Shown here piece after piece: positions 51,691 through 60,255 of a stretch of 64,000 bases of DNA (positions within the stretch are counted from its first letter, which is position 1; the number at the start of each line of letters is the position of its first letter). Below the pieces are notes generated by a model. That model did no database searches, was not told where the DNA came from, and saw only the letters and a list, made by a program, of their open reading frames with translations. Position numbers and translations under genes: made by a program. The DNA comes from Pontibacter akesuensis (GTDB lineage Bacteria > Bacteroidota > Bacteroidia > Cytophagales > Hymenobacteraceae): NCBI RefSeq assembly GCF_001611675.1, contig NZ_CP014766.1, positions 1,674,001 to 1,738,000 on the forward strand. The letters are read 5' to 3'.

Positions 51691-51722
51691 TTGTAGCCTC
51701 TGTGCCGCAATGTGTACATTTG
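51691..51722 (+). promoter_or_regulatory. Promoter for mnmD
   Basis: TTG at 51691-51693 and TACATTTG at 51715-51722, spaced by 21 nt, fit the Bacteroidota consensus. Transcription from about 51729 leaves a 12-nt leader before the ATG at 51741 and rules out the upstream in-frame ATG at 51702. Confidence 0.7.
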
Positions 51723-51740
51723 TACTGTAATACCAAAACC

Positions 51741-52424
51741 ATGCATCTCGAAATACGACAGACCAAAGACGGCTCCAATACCCTTTACGTACCCGAACTG
51801 AACGAGCATTACCATTCGGTGCACGGAGCCATGCAGGAGTCGCAGCATGTGTTTATCAAGCATGGGCTGGAATACATGCTGGAGCAGAAAAAGGATTTGA
51901 AGATACTGGAGGTCGGCTTTGGCACCGGCCTGAACGCCATCCTGACCTTTCCGGCGGCGCAGGCAAAGAAAGCCTTTATCCAGTACGACAGCCTGGAGAA
52001 GTTCCCGCTAACAACCGATGTAGTGCAGCAACTGCACTACGAGCACATCATCCTGAACCCCGAGCTGTACGATAACTTCCTGAAGCTGCATGCCGCCCCC
52101 TGGAACCAACCGGTGGACATTATTCCCTATTTCACGCTGCAGAAGATCCACGAAACGCTGGAGGAGTTTTTGCCGCCACTTTCTTACTACGATGTGGTAT
52201 ACTTCGATGCCTTTGCCCCTGAGAAGCAGCCGGAGCTTTGGGCCGACGCCATGTTTGAGAAGCTCTTCAAGGCTATCCGGCCGGGTGGCGTTCTGGTGAC
52301 TTACTGTGCCAAAGGCTCATTCAAGCGCAGCCTGAAAGCTGCCGGTTTCAAGGTAGAAGCCTTGCCTGGCCCTCCAGGCAAACGCGAAATGACACGCGGT
52401 GTGAAACCTTTCAGCGAAAACTAG
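51741..52424 (+). CDS. mnmD: tRNA (5-methylaminomethyl-2-thiouridine)-methyltransferase MnmD
   Basis: A 227-residue protein matching the methyltransferase half of E. coli MnmC. SAM motif I is ILEVGFGTGLNAI. DVVYFDAFAPEKQPELW is the DAFAP(x)xxPELW signature of the family. SFKRSLKAAGF and PPGKREMTRG end the domain. It completes the mnm5s2U modification at tRNA position 34. The oxidoreductase half is absent, as in other stand-alone MnmD proteins. Confidence 0.93.
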   Translation: MHLEIRQTKDGSNTLYVPELNEHYHSVHGAMQESQHVFIKHGLEYMLEQKKDLKILEVGFGTGLNAILTFPAAQAKKAFIQYDSLEKFPLTTDVVQQLHYEHIILNPELYDNFLKLHAAPWNQPVDIIPYFTLQKIHETLEEFLPPLSYYDVVYFDAFAPEKQPELWADAMFEKLFKAIRPGGVLVTYCAKGSFKRSLKAAGFKVEALPGPPGKREMTRGVKPFSEN

Positions 52425-52440
52425 AAGTATAGCAGGCCAT

Positions 52441-53058
52441 TTATACTTCCGTTTTCAGCCCAGCAATCATTTCATCTATTTTCTGAAGCTTTTGCCCATA
52501 CAGCATACGCACGCTCAGGCGGTAACCTAACGCACATAGAACGGAGAAGAGCAGCGTGCAAATGGCAAGTAGGAGCAAGCTGGCTTGCCTGCTTGCCGGG
52601 CTCAGGAATTCTTCCATCGGTACGCCAGCCACTTCAATCGAGAACAGCAGCATAGGCACACCAATCAGTAAAGTGCCGAGGCCTACTACCCAGGTATAAT
52701 GCCGCACCATCGTGTTGGCCACCGTTCTAAAGTCCACCAGGTACTTGAGCACACTGTCCTTCAGCTCTACCTGCGCCAGTTTCTGCAGCATGGTTTCGTT
52801 GTAAAGGTATAAAGCCGTAAACACGCCCGCTAAGAAGAGGGCAAAGCTGTAGTAGCCAAACAACGCCAGCAGCCCCACCACAACCAGCGCCACAAACGGC
52901 AGTGCCCGCTGGTCTGCCCTGGCTGTTTTGTTGATCTTCTCGATCAGGTTCTCTGATTCCCGGTTTCTCATCTCGTTCATTTTTTGGGTTGATAAATTGG
53001 GTTCGTTTATCTGAAAGCCCTTGTTCCAGATATTTTTGAAATCATCTGTGCTATCCAT
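52441..53058 (-). CDS. Membrane protein downstream of an ECF sigma factor (anti-sigma-like position)
   Basis: A 205-residue protein. A hydrophilic N-terminus of about 50 residues (MDSTDDFKNIWNKGFQINEP) precedes two pairs of hydrophobic helices. Its start overlaps the sigma factor stop by 8 bp. Gene order and topology suggest an anti-sigma or sensory partner. The typical HCxxC zinc anti-sigma motif is absent, so the assignment rests on position only. Confidence 0.7.
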   Translation of the reverse strand: MDSTDDFKNIWNKGFQINEPNLSTQKMNEMRNRESENLIEKINKTARADQRALPFVALVVVGLLALFGYYSFALFLAGVFTALYLYNETMLQKLAQVELKDSVLKYLVDFRTVANTMVRHYTWVVGLGTLLIGVPMLLFSIEVAGVPMEEFLSPASRQASLLLLAICTLLFSVLCALGYRLSVRMLYGQKLQKIDEMIAGLKTEV

Positions 53059-53530
53059 GAATCAGCTGTTTTAAGGTGTTTTTGATTCTGTTTACTTTCA
53101 CGCCCACATGGTTCGTTTTTATGCCCAGTATCTCGGCAATCTCTTTGTAGCTTTTATCTTCGAGGTACAGGATGATGATGGCCCGGTCAATTTCCTTTAG
53201 CTTTTTAATGGCTTTGTAGAGTTGCTCAAACTGCTCTGCCTCCGTTGCGTCTGTCTCTGTCCGTAACATGTCGATTTCCTTCAGAGAACCTGTTTCTACC
53301 CGCTTCTTCGCCTTCTTGAAGTGCGTCAGGCAAACGTTCAGCGCCACACGGTACACCCAGGTAGCCACCGCCGATTTGTCTTCAAAAAAGCTGTGCGAGC
53401 GCCACAACTGCAGGCATACTTCCTGGAAATAATCCTCGTAGTCTTCGTCGGTATCGGTGTAGGCCCGGCATATTTTGTTGATGATGCCGGTGTTCTCCCT
53501 GATAAACCTGTTGTAGAAATCGATCGTCAT
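53051..53530 (-). CDS. ECF-type RNA polymerase sigma factor
   Basis: A 159-residue sigma-70 family protein. Region 2 covers MTIDFYNRFIRENTGIINKI through EDYFQEVCLQLWRSHSFF and AVATWVYRVALNVC. Region 4 has IDRAIIILYLEDKSYKEIAEILGIKTNHVGVKVNRIKNTL. The frame extends to 53593, but the ATG at 53530 begins the sigma-2 domain and gives normal ECF length. Its partner membrane protein overlaps by 8 bp. Confidence 0.93.
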   Translation of the reverse strand: MTIDFYNRFIRENTGIINKICRAYTDTDEDYEDYFQEVCLQLWRSHSFFEDKSAVATWVYRVALNVCLTHFKKAKKRVETGSLKEIDMLRTETDATEAEQFEQLYKAIKKLKEIDRAIIILYLEDKSYKEIAEILGIKTNHVGVKVNRIKNTLKQLIHG

Positions 53531-53649
53531 GTAGCTGAAAGTCTTTGCATGGTTAGTAGGCGGCGTGGCAGGTTTTATTACAGCAGGCGCCAAATTTATT
53601 TCGAAGGCGGCCTATCAGGACCCTGCCAACTTAATCGCTGCAGCTTTGT

Positions 53650-53657
53650 TACCTTTG
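53650..53657 (+). promoter_or_regulatory. -7 element of the glutathione peroxidase gene
   Basis: TACCTTTG fits TAnnTTTG. It predicts a start near 53663, 31 nt before the ATG. Confidence 0.5.
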
Positions 53658-53693
53658 CAATCGTAAACAGAACCAAACATACACAATAGCTAT

Positions 53694-54188
53694 ATGGCAT
53701 CAGAATTTCATCAGCTGGAAGCAAAAACACTACAGGGGCAGGACGTGCAAATGGACGCCTTCAAGGGCAAGGTGGTGCTGGTGGTGAACACGGCTAGCCA
53801 GTGTGGCCTGACACCGCAGTACGAGGGGCTGGAGGAGCTTTACCGCAAGCATAAAGACGAGGGCCTAGTTATACTTGGTTTTCCATGCAACCAATTTGGC
53901 AACCAGGAGCCGGGCGGCAGAAAAGAGATCGAAGAAGGGTGCCTGATCAACTATGGTGTCAGTTTCCCAATGTTCGATAAGGTGGATGTGAACGGCGACA
54001 ATGCGCACCCCGTGTTCAGGTACCTGAAGTCGAATTTGGGTGGGCTGTTCGGCAGCAGGATCAAGTGGAACTTCACCAAATTCCTGGTGGATGCCGACGG
54101 CAATCCCGTAAAGCGCTTCGCCCCGATCACCAAACCGGAGAAAATTGAGCCCTACATCGAGAAGCTGCTGGCACAGAAGAAGGCTTAA
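53694..54188 (+). CDS. Glutathione peroxidase family protein
   Basis: A 164-residue peroxidase. The peroxidatic cysteine is Cys37 in NTASQCGLTPQ. The supporting Gln71 lies in FGNQEPG, and Trp125-Asn126 in KWNFTKF completes the tetrad. A resolving cysteine may be that of FPCNQF (Cys65). Most bacterial members use thioredoxin rather than glutathione. It stands alone behind its own promoter. Confidence 0.95.
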   Translation: MASEFHQLEAKTLQGQDVQMDAFKGKVVLVVNTASQCGLTPQYEGLEELYRKHKDEGLVILGFPCNQFGNQEPGGRKEIEEGCLINYGVSFPMFDKVDVNGDNAHPVFRYLKSNLGGLFGSRIKWNFTKFLVDADGNPVKRFAPITKPEKIEPYIEKLLAQKKA

Positions 54189-54484
54189 AAGCAGGCAGCC
54201 TATACTTGCAGGCATGGCGGATGTAAACTGCCGTTAACTGTAAATCAGAATAATCATACTTAACCAGGTGCGACAGTTGTATTGAAATCGGAAAACAGAA
54301 GCAGAGAGCGGAAGAGACATCCGAAAGTATAGCTTATCCTGAATTTGTCTCTTGTAAAGCCTCCTTATACTTTAAGCTGTTTAATGCTTATTTATTTTGC
54401 ACTTATACACCAACCAGTGTTTTGAAATCATAAATAATAACTTACATTGCAGTGGACAAAACGCGCCCCTAAAATATAAGTTAT
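54189..54484. other. Intergenic gap after glutathione peroxidase
   Basis: Four TATACTT/AAGTATA copies occur within about 170 bp (near 54203, 54255 as CATACTT, 54325 and 54367). No ORF or clear hairpin is seen. TTATTTTG near 54391 is a possible short-spaced -7 element for the next gene. Confidence 0.5.
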
Positions 54485-54811
54485 ATGATAAGCTTACTTA
54501 AGAAAGTTAAATTACAGGAAATGATTCGGCAGAACATCATCAAGCCTTTCCTGCCCAAGTATGAAGTGGTTTGCACTACCTATCAGGTAATTCCGGGCCT
54601 TCCGGTAAACGGCAACCACCAGAAGCATGCTTTTGACAAAGGTGCCTCTCTGGAAGCCAGAAACTTCTATGTGAAGGTGATTAACTCTGACCTGACCAAA
54701 ACCATGGCCCCGGTGGAAGTGCACCTGAAGCGCCGCGGCAAAACGATTGAGAAGCAGAACTTCGGTCCGGTGGAGGAGCTAAAGAAATTCAACGTAGTGT
54801 ACAAAGGCTAA
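54485..54811 (+). CDS. Conserved-looking hypothetical protein, 108 aa
   Basis: A soluble basic 108-residue protein, without signal peptide. The start MISLLKKVKLQEMIRQNIIK is amphipathic. The body EARNFYVKVINSDLTKTMAP and KRRGKTIEKQNFGPVEELKKF suggests a small beta-sheet domain. I recognise no family. Codon use matches the neighbours and a terminator follows, so it is a real gene. Confidence 0.7.
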   Translation: MISLLKKVKLQEMIRQNIIKPFLPKYEVVCTTYQVIPGLPVNGNHQKHAFDKGASLEARNFYVKVINSDLTKTMAPVEVHLKRRGKTIEKQNFGPVEELKKFNVVYKG

Positions 54812-54828
54812 CAAAGCCCGCTGCCAAC

Positions 54829-54868
54829 ATGCAAGAAGCCTTTCCGGTACAGCCGGGAAGGCTTCTTT
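54829..54868 (+). terminator. Intrinsic terminator after the 108-aa gene
   Basis: AAGAAGCCTT pairs with AAGGCTTCTT, enclosing an inner CCGG/CCGG stem, then TGTTTT. Confidence 0.88.
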
Positions 54869-55081
54869 GTTTTAATTTCTTTCGCTGCTTACGGGCATTT
54901 TACACTTATAAATTCCGCAGCTGATTTGCTCAACTCTGTAGGTGCAATTTTCGTTTTCAATACGCCCTCATCTGCTATCAACCCCTGAATTTTCGGCAGT
55001 TAGGCAGCCGCTTGCAAGTAAGTGATGTGGTTCGCCCGCACAGGAGGCACATGTAGCTTTCACAATTTAAATGCGCTTGGA

Positions 55082-56164
55082 ATGTACTTTAAGAAGCCCT
55101 ATAAAATCATTCTTGCTGTGGTGGTGGTGCTGGTTATCTTCCGCATTGCGCTGCCTTACCTCGTGAAGGATTACGTGAATAAAGTGCTGGACGAACTGCC
55201 CGGCTATACCGGCCATGTAAATGATATTGACCTGCACCTGTACCGCGGCGCCTATACCATAAAGGGCCTGGTGCTGGTAGAGGAAAAAGGCAACCCAAAA
55301 TACCCCTTCCTGCACATCGCACAGACAGACCTCTCACTGGAGTGGAAATCCCTCTTTAAAGGCGAGATAGTGGGGGAGGTGATTATGGAGCGCCCTGTTA
55401 TGAACATTGTGGAGACGCCGGCCGCGCAGAGTGCCGCCAGGGAACCCACACAGGAGGACTGGACGCAGGTGGTGACAGACCTGATGCCCATTACCATCAA
55501 CCGCTATGTGATCCACAACGGCAGGCTCGCTTACCTCGACTTCAGCGCCAGCCCCGACGTAAAGCTGCACATCGACAACATGCAGCTGGTGGCGCTAAAC
55601 CTGGCAAACGTGGAAAACGAAACTACTGCGCTGCCCTCTACTATCCATGTTACCGGGAAATCCGTTGGGGGCGGCACTCTGAAGAGCGACATGCGTGCGA
55701 ACTTGCTGAAGGAGATGCCCGACCTGGACGTGAACATGCAGCTAACGCAGGTGGACGTGACCAGCCTCAACAGTTTTATAAAGGCCAACGCCGGTTTTGA
55801 TGTGGAACAGGGCAAGCTGGACATGTACAGCAAAGTGAGGCTGACCGATGGGCAGTTGAACGGCTACATGAAGCCTTTCCTGGAGAACATAAAGGTTCTG
55901 AGCTGGAAGAAGGACAAGAAAGAAGACGGGTTCCTGCATGCTGCCAAAGAGGCGGTGATCGGGCTTTTCGCGGAGGCCGTAGAAAACCAGGAAAAAGACC
56001 AGATTGCGACGCAGGTGCCCATCTCAGGCAACATCAACAACCCCGATACCGACAACTGGCGCACGTTTGTGAACGTATTGCGCCATGCCTTCGTCGACGC
56101 CTTCAACAAAAGCCTGGAAAATGAGGCCAGCCGCGGAAATAAGAAGCAGGAAAAGAAAGACTAG
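55082..56164 (+). CDS. DUF748 (AsmA-like) envelope protein
   Basis: A 360-residue protein anchored by one N-terminal helix (KIILAVVVVLVIFRIALPYLV). A long beta-rich periplasmic part follows, with the pattern GHVNDIDLHLYRGAYTIKG, FLHIAQTDLSLEW, and GEVIMERPVMNIV. DUF748 and AsmA proteins belong to the bridge-like lipid transfer family, thought to carry lipids across the envelope. This one is short. The ATG at 55082 is preferred over upstream frame extensions. Confidence 0.85.
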   Translation: MYFKKPYKIILAVVVVLVIFRIALPYLVKDYVNKVLDELPGYTGHVNDIDLHLYRGAYTIKGLVLVEEKGNPKYPFLHIAQTDLSLEWKSLFKGEIVGEVIMERPVMNIVETPAAQSAAREPTQEDWTQVVTDLMPITINRYVIHNGRLAYLDFSASPDVKLHIDNMQLVALNLANVENETTALPSTIHVTGKSVGGGTLKSDMRANLLKEMPDLDVNMQLTQVDVTSLNSFIKANAGFDVEQGKLDMYSKVRLTDGQLNGYMKPFLENIKVLSWKKDKKEDGFLHAAKEAVIGLFAEAVENQEKDQIATQVPISGNINNPDTDNWRTFVNVLRHAFVDAFNKSLENEASRGNKKQEKKD

Positions 56165-56324
56165 CACGATACTTATGCTCGTTTTCCTGCCCGTGCCTCA
56201 GCTTAAGAATTCCCGGCTGCTCTTAAACCTATCATGCCTCCCGCCGTTTCTACCTAACTCAACATGCTTCTAAGCTTGTTGTGAAATTAGTTTGCACCGC
56301 TATACGTAGCACAGGAAAACAAAC

Positions 56325-57323
56325 ATGGAATATAGAAAGATTGGCGCATCAGATTTAGAGTTATCTGTGGTAACATTTGGGGCATGGGCAGCAGGTGGCT
56401 GGATGTGGGGCGGCACCGAGCGGAAGGATTCAGTGGAAGCCATCCGGGCCTCTTATGATTTGGGCGTTACCTCCATCGACACGGCCCCCATTTACGGCCA
56501 GGGCACCAGCGAAGAAATAGTGGGCGAGGCCATCAAGGGCTTGCCCCGCGACAAAGTACAGATACTAACCAAGTATGGCATGCGCTGGGACCTGAACAAA
56601 GGCGCGCTCGCCATGAAAAGCCAGGACAACAATGGCCGCGAGATAGATGTGCACAAGTATGCCGGCCGCGAAAGCATCATCAAGGAGTGCGAAGACAGCC
56701 TGCGCCGCCTCGGCACCGACTATATCGACCTGTACCAGATCCATTGGCCTGACGTGACTACACCCATTGAGGAGACAATGGAAACGGTGGCGCAGCTGAT
56801 AAAGGAAGGCAAAGTGCGCCAGGCCGGTGTCTGCAACTACAGTGTGGAGCAGATGCGGGAGGCGGAGAAGTATGTGCAGTTGGTATCGAACCAGGTGCCC
56901 TACAGTATGGTGAAGCGCGGCATTGAGGAGGACGTGGTGCCTTACTGCCTGGAGCACAACAAGGCCATACTTGCCTACAGCTCCCTGGAGCGTGGCCTGC
57001 TAACAGGTAAAATGAAACCCGGCTATACTTTCAGCGAAGGCGATCACCGCGCCAATTTATACTTCTTTCAGGATGAGAACCTGGAGCGCACCGATGCATT
57101 CCTGCAGAAAATAAAGCCTCTGGCCGAGGACAAAAATGCTACGCTGGCGCAGCTGGTCATCCGATGGACCGTGGAGCAACCGGGCATCACCATCGCCCTG
57201 GTTGGTGCCCGCAACGCCCAACAGGCCACACAAAACGCCAAGGCCCTGCACGTAAAATTAAGCCCGGACGAGATCAGCTTTATCACCGAAGAACTGAACA
57301 AACTGGAGCTAGTGAAACCTTAA
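56325..57323 (+). CDS. Aldo/keto reductase
   Basis: A 332-residue TIM-barrel oxidoreductase. The catalytic tetrad is visible: Asp52 and Tyr57 in SIDTAPIYGQG, Lys83 in LTKYGMRW, and His140 in LYQIHWPD. NADPH-binding residues lie in LVGARNAQQATQNA. It reduces aldehydes or ketones of unknown identity. It stands alone behind a TTAGTTTGC sequence near 56287 that may be a short-spaced -7 element. Confidence 0.95.
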   Translation: MEYRKIGASDLELSVVTFGAWAAGGWMWGGTERKDSVEAIRASYDLGVTSIDTAPIYGQGTSEEIVGEAIKGLPRDKVQILTKYGMRWDLNKGALAMKSQDNNGREIDVHKYAGRESIIKECEDSLRRLGTDYIDLYQIHWPDVTTPIEETMETVAQLIKEGKVRQAGVCNYSVEQMREAEKYVQLVSNQVPYSMVKRGIEEDVVPYCLEHNKAILAYSSLERGLLTGKMKPGYTFSEGDHRANLYFFQDENLERTDAFLQKIKPLAEDKNATLAQLVIRWTVEQPGITIALVGARNAQQATQNAKALHVKLSPDEISFITEELNKLELVKP

Positions 57324-57346
57324 CAAGCCTTATTCACACTTGGAGG

Positions 57347-57381
57347 AAAGGCAGCTGCTGTTTTAAGTGGCTGCCTTTTTT
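57347..57381 (+). terminator. Intrinsic terminator after aldo/keto reductase
   Basis: AAAGGCAGC pairs with GCTGCCTTT, then more T residues. Confidence 0.88.
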
Positions 57382-57472
57382 GTTTTAGCTAATTAAGAAC
57401 CTATAGCTCTTTATCAAATAAATATTATTTTGCCTATATTACATTACAGCTAGACATTACCTAATTGTCGTC

Positions 57473-58435
57473 ATGGAAGAATACGAAGCAACTGAAGCTT
57501 TTGCTTATATCAAGTATGAAGGAGAATTAGTAAGAGATGGATTCTTAGATGCCAGGAAAGCTGGTGAGGCACTCTTAGGAATTGATGAGGCACTGCGTTT
57601 CTTTATTTCTCACGAGGACCCTTCTTTGCAATTGGTTGATTTTGAAATACCAGTTCGTGTACGGAAAGGGAGCTGGGAAACTATATTCTTAGAGAACTTT
57701 GATGCGCTACTATTAAAAACTGCTGTTACTTGGGGAGCAACAAAATATTTCGGTACCGCATTAGAGGAAATTGCAAAGAATGACTTCAAGGAGCTAGGTT
57801 TTAAAGATATTTTTAAGAGTGCATTCAAGGCCATGACTTGGGTAATCAAACTTGCAAAACATCTAGGTTCTCTGGCAAATAAAAAACTTGATCATTTTGA
57901 ATTTACAGGTGACGGCAAAGTCGCCGTAGAGAATAATGAGGGAGAAACTTTAGCTGTCCCTGCTCAATATTTAAAACTTTTTGCAGCATGCCCTAATGAC
58001 TTATTTTCAAAATTAGCTAGAGTTATAGAAGATGAACGTGAACTAGTCATTGGTTATAAAGACAAGGATGATTCTAACTTTGTTAGAGTAAAATTGGGCA
58101 AGAAGTTTATTTTTATTCCTAACGAGGATGAGAGTGAAATTCTTTTTCCAGAGTTAGTACATAACAGTTATGTAGAACTTTCGGGCCATGTGTCTAGAGG
58201 GAATGAAAACTCTAACACTTTAGGATTTCTTTATCAGGACCATGTACTAACATGCTATCCCAGCGAAGGCAACATCAAAAGTTTCAAGGGTGCTCTTTTT
58301 ACTAATGCAATAGTAAAAGGATACGTAGATCGATTAGACAAAAAGACTGGCGAATTGATAGAAAAAAGGCCTAGAATAAGGTTCTTAGAAGTGGTATCGA
58401 CTGAACCAGACAACAGGCAGCTCAAGCTCTTTTAG
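57473..58435 (+). CDS. AT-rich hypothetical protein, possibly DUF7946-like
   Basis: A 320-residue soluble protein. The opening YIKYEGELVRDGFLDARKAG and the run LLGIDEALRF resemble proteins I loosely recall as DUF7946. A hydrophobic middle (FDALLLKTAVTWGATKYFGT) could be a membrane-touching helix. The C-terminal part is beta-rich (LGFLYQDHVLTCYPSEGNIK). Its composition is far more AT-rich than any neighbour, so it is likely acquired. No linked partner is seen. Confidence 0.6.
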   Translation: MEEYEATEAFAYIKYEGELVRDGFLDARKAGEALLGIDEALRFFISHEDPSLQLVDFEIPVRVRKGSWETIFLENFDALLLKTAVTWGATKYFGTALEEIAKNDFKELGFKDIFKSAFKAMTWVIKLAKHLGSLANKKLDHFEFTGDGKVAVENNEGETLAVPAQYLKLFAACPNDLFSKLARVIEDERELVIGYKDKDDSNFVRVKLGKKFIFIPNEDESEILFPELVHNSYVELSGHVSRGNENSNTLGFLYQDHVLTCYPSEGNIKSFKGALFTNAIVKGYVDRLDKKTGELIEKRPRIRFLEVVSTEPDNRQLKLF

Positions 58436-58592
58436 GTTGTTAAGTTACAACCCTTCGCTTCACGTCTAACCTGTTGCAGCACATCCCAGCACCGAACCTC
58501 CCCCTTAAAAAAACCCGTACTGCTACGTTGTAAATCAGTACCTTCACCTAGTTATACTTAAACCTGCTGCACAAACGCACCCAGCCGCATAC

Positions 58593-59675
58593 ATGAAGAA
58601 AGCAGCGATTATTTTAATTCAAGCCGTAGGTACTTTCACCATACTTGCCTCGGCTTTACCGCTGCTTACGTTCGAGGAGTGGTACGTAAGGGTTTTCGAT
58701 TTCCCACGCATGCAGCTCCTTGCCATGGCGCTGCTTAGCCTGGTGCTGTTCCTGTGGCTCGGCACGCGGCACCGCAAGCGCGACAAGGCTCTTCTCGCAG
58801 GGCTGGGGCTTGCCGTTGTTTACCAAGCCATCAATATTTTCCCGTATACGGCACTTGCTCCTGTGCAGGTAAAGCAGGCAGAAGAGGACAGCACACCGCA
58901 AAATGAGCTGAGTATTTTGGTATCGAACGTGCTCATGCCAAATAAAAATCACTACGCGCTGATCTCCCTTATCCAGAACCTGAACCCGGATATGCTACTG
59001 CTGCTGGAGTCTGACTCGGTGTGGCAGGAAGCCCTTGCAACCACTACGGCCAAGTATCCCTACCGCATCGAGATCCCGCTGGCTAATACATATGGTATGC
59101 ACCTGTACAGCCAGCTGCCATTGCGACAGAAAAGAATTCGCTACCTGCTGGAGAAGGACATCCCCTCTATCAAAACATATGTAAAACTCCGGAACGGCGT
59201 TTGGGTTGAACTGCATGCCGTGCACCCGAAGCCTCCCGTCCCGATGGAGGACCCGAACTCAAAGAAACGTGATGCTGAGATTGTGCTGGTGGCCAGTGAT
59301 ATTTCGGACTCAAAGTACCCCGTGGTGGTGGCCGGCGATTTTAATGATGTGGCGTGGTCGCGCACTACGGCGCTTTTCCAGGAAGTAAGCGGCCTGCTGG
59401 ACCCACGCGTGGGCAGAGGGCTTTTCAGCACCTTTAACGCAAATTACCCGATGCTGCGCTGGCCCCTCGACCACGTCTTCCACTCTGATCATTTTAAGCT
59501 GGTGCAAATAGAGCGGCTGCCGTACATCAACTCCGACCATTTTCCCATCTACATCAAGCTAAGCTTTGCGCCTGAAAACGAGTACGAGCAGGAAGAGCCG
59601 GAAGCGGACGAGGACACGCATGAAGAGGCCATCGAAACAATACAGGAAGGGGTAGAAGAGGCAAAGAAGAACTAG
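58593..59675 (+). CDS. Membrane-anchored endonuclease/exonuclease/phosphatase family protein
   Basis: A 360-residue protein. Three helices in the first 90 residues, then an EEP fold. ILVSNVLMPNKNHYALISLI is the first strand, LLLLESDSVWQ the acidic metal ligand, VVVAGDFNDVAWSRT the Asp-x-Asn motif and NSDHFPIYIKL the catalytic Asp-His. The C-terminal 25 residues are very acidic. Substrate may be a phosphodiester lipid or nucleic acid at the outer face. Its stop overlaps the convergent gene by 4 bp. Confidence 0.92.
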   Translation: MKKAAIILIQAVGTFTILASALPLLTFEEWYVRVFDFPRMQLLAMALLSLVLFLWLGTRHRKRDKALLAGLGLAVVYQAINIFPYTALAPVQVKQAEEDSTPQNELSILVSNVLMPNKNHYALISLIQNLNPDMLLLLESDSVWQEALATTTAKYPYRIEIPLANTYGMHLYSQLPLRQKRIRYLLEKDIPSIKTYVKLRNGVWVELHAVHPKPPVPMEDPNSKKRDAEIVLVASDISDSKYPVVVAGDFNDVAWSRTTALFQEVSGLLDPRVGRGLFSTFNANYPMLRWPLDHVFHSDHFKLVQIERLPYINSDHFPIYIKLSFAPENEYEQEEPEADEDTHEEAIETIQEGVEEAKKN

Positions 59676-60250
59676 CTTTTGGCTTCCCAAACCCAATCCG
59701 GCATCACCACCGCATCCAGCGGCACATCATACTTGTTCAGGTCAGAAATGCGCTCCACTGGCTGCTCTAACGATAAGCCCACCTTCAGCACATCCGGGCG
59801 GCAATCGGCCAGGAAACGATCGTAGAAGCCTTTGCCATAGCCCACGCGGTGGCCGGTTCTGTCGAAGGCCAGCAACGGAATCAGTACGATGTCCACCTCC
59901 TGCGCATGTATGATTTGGGCATCCTGCGGCTCCGGAATGCCCCAGTTGTTTTCTACAAGTATGGCCTCGTTGGTGAGGTGGTGGTGCGTGAGCAGGTTCT
60001 GCTCCACATCGGTTACCGGCACCACAATGCGCACCTGGGGTTGCTCCAGCCACAGCCGCTCAATTATAAGCCAGGTGTTTACTTCGTTATTTTTGATGAT
60101 GGGCAGGAACACGTGTACCGTTTGTCCCGCCTGCAACTCAAAGTGCCGGAAGAACTGCCCGGCAATGCTTACACTGCAGCGCTGCACCTCGTCAGCGGGC
60201 ATTGCCCGCCGCTTTAGCAGCATACTCCTGCGCAGGTCTTCCTTCAGCAT
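59672..60250 (-). CDS. 5-formyltetrahydrofolate cyclo-ligase
   Basis: A 192-residue protein of normal family length. It opens MLKEDLRRSMLLKRRAMPAD. The ATP/folate motif is HRVGYGKGFYDRFLADC, with LIPLLAFDRTG before it. It converts 5-formyl-THF to methenyl-THF. It starts 5 bp after bshC on the same strand. Confidence 0.95.
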   Translation of the reverse strand: MLKEDLRRSMLLKRRAMPADEVQRCSVSIAGQFFRHFELQAGQTVHVFLPIIKNNEVNTWLIIERLWLEQPQVRIVVPVTDVEQNLLTHHHLTNEAILVENNWGIPEPQDAQIIHAQEVDIVLIPLLAFDRTGHRVGYGKGFYDRFLADCRPDVLKVGLSLEQPVERISDLNKYDVPLDAVVMPDWVWEAKS

Positions 60251-60255
60251 GTGCT

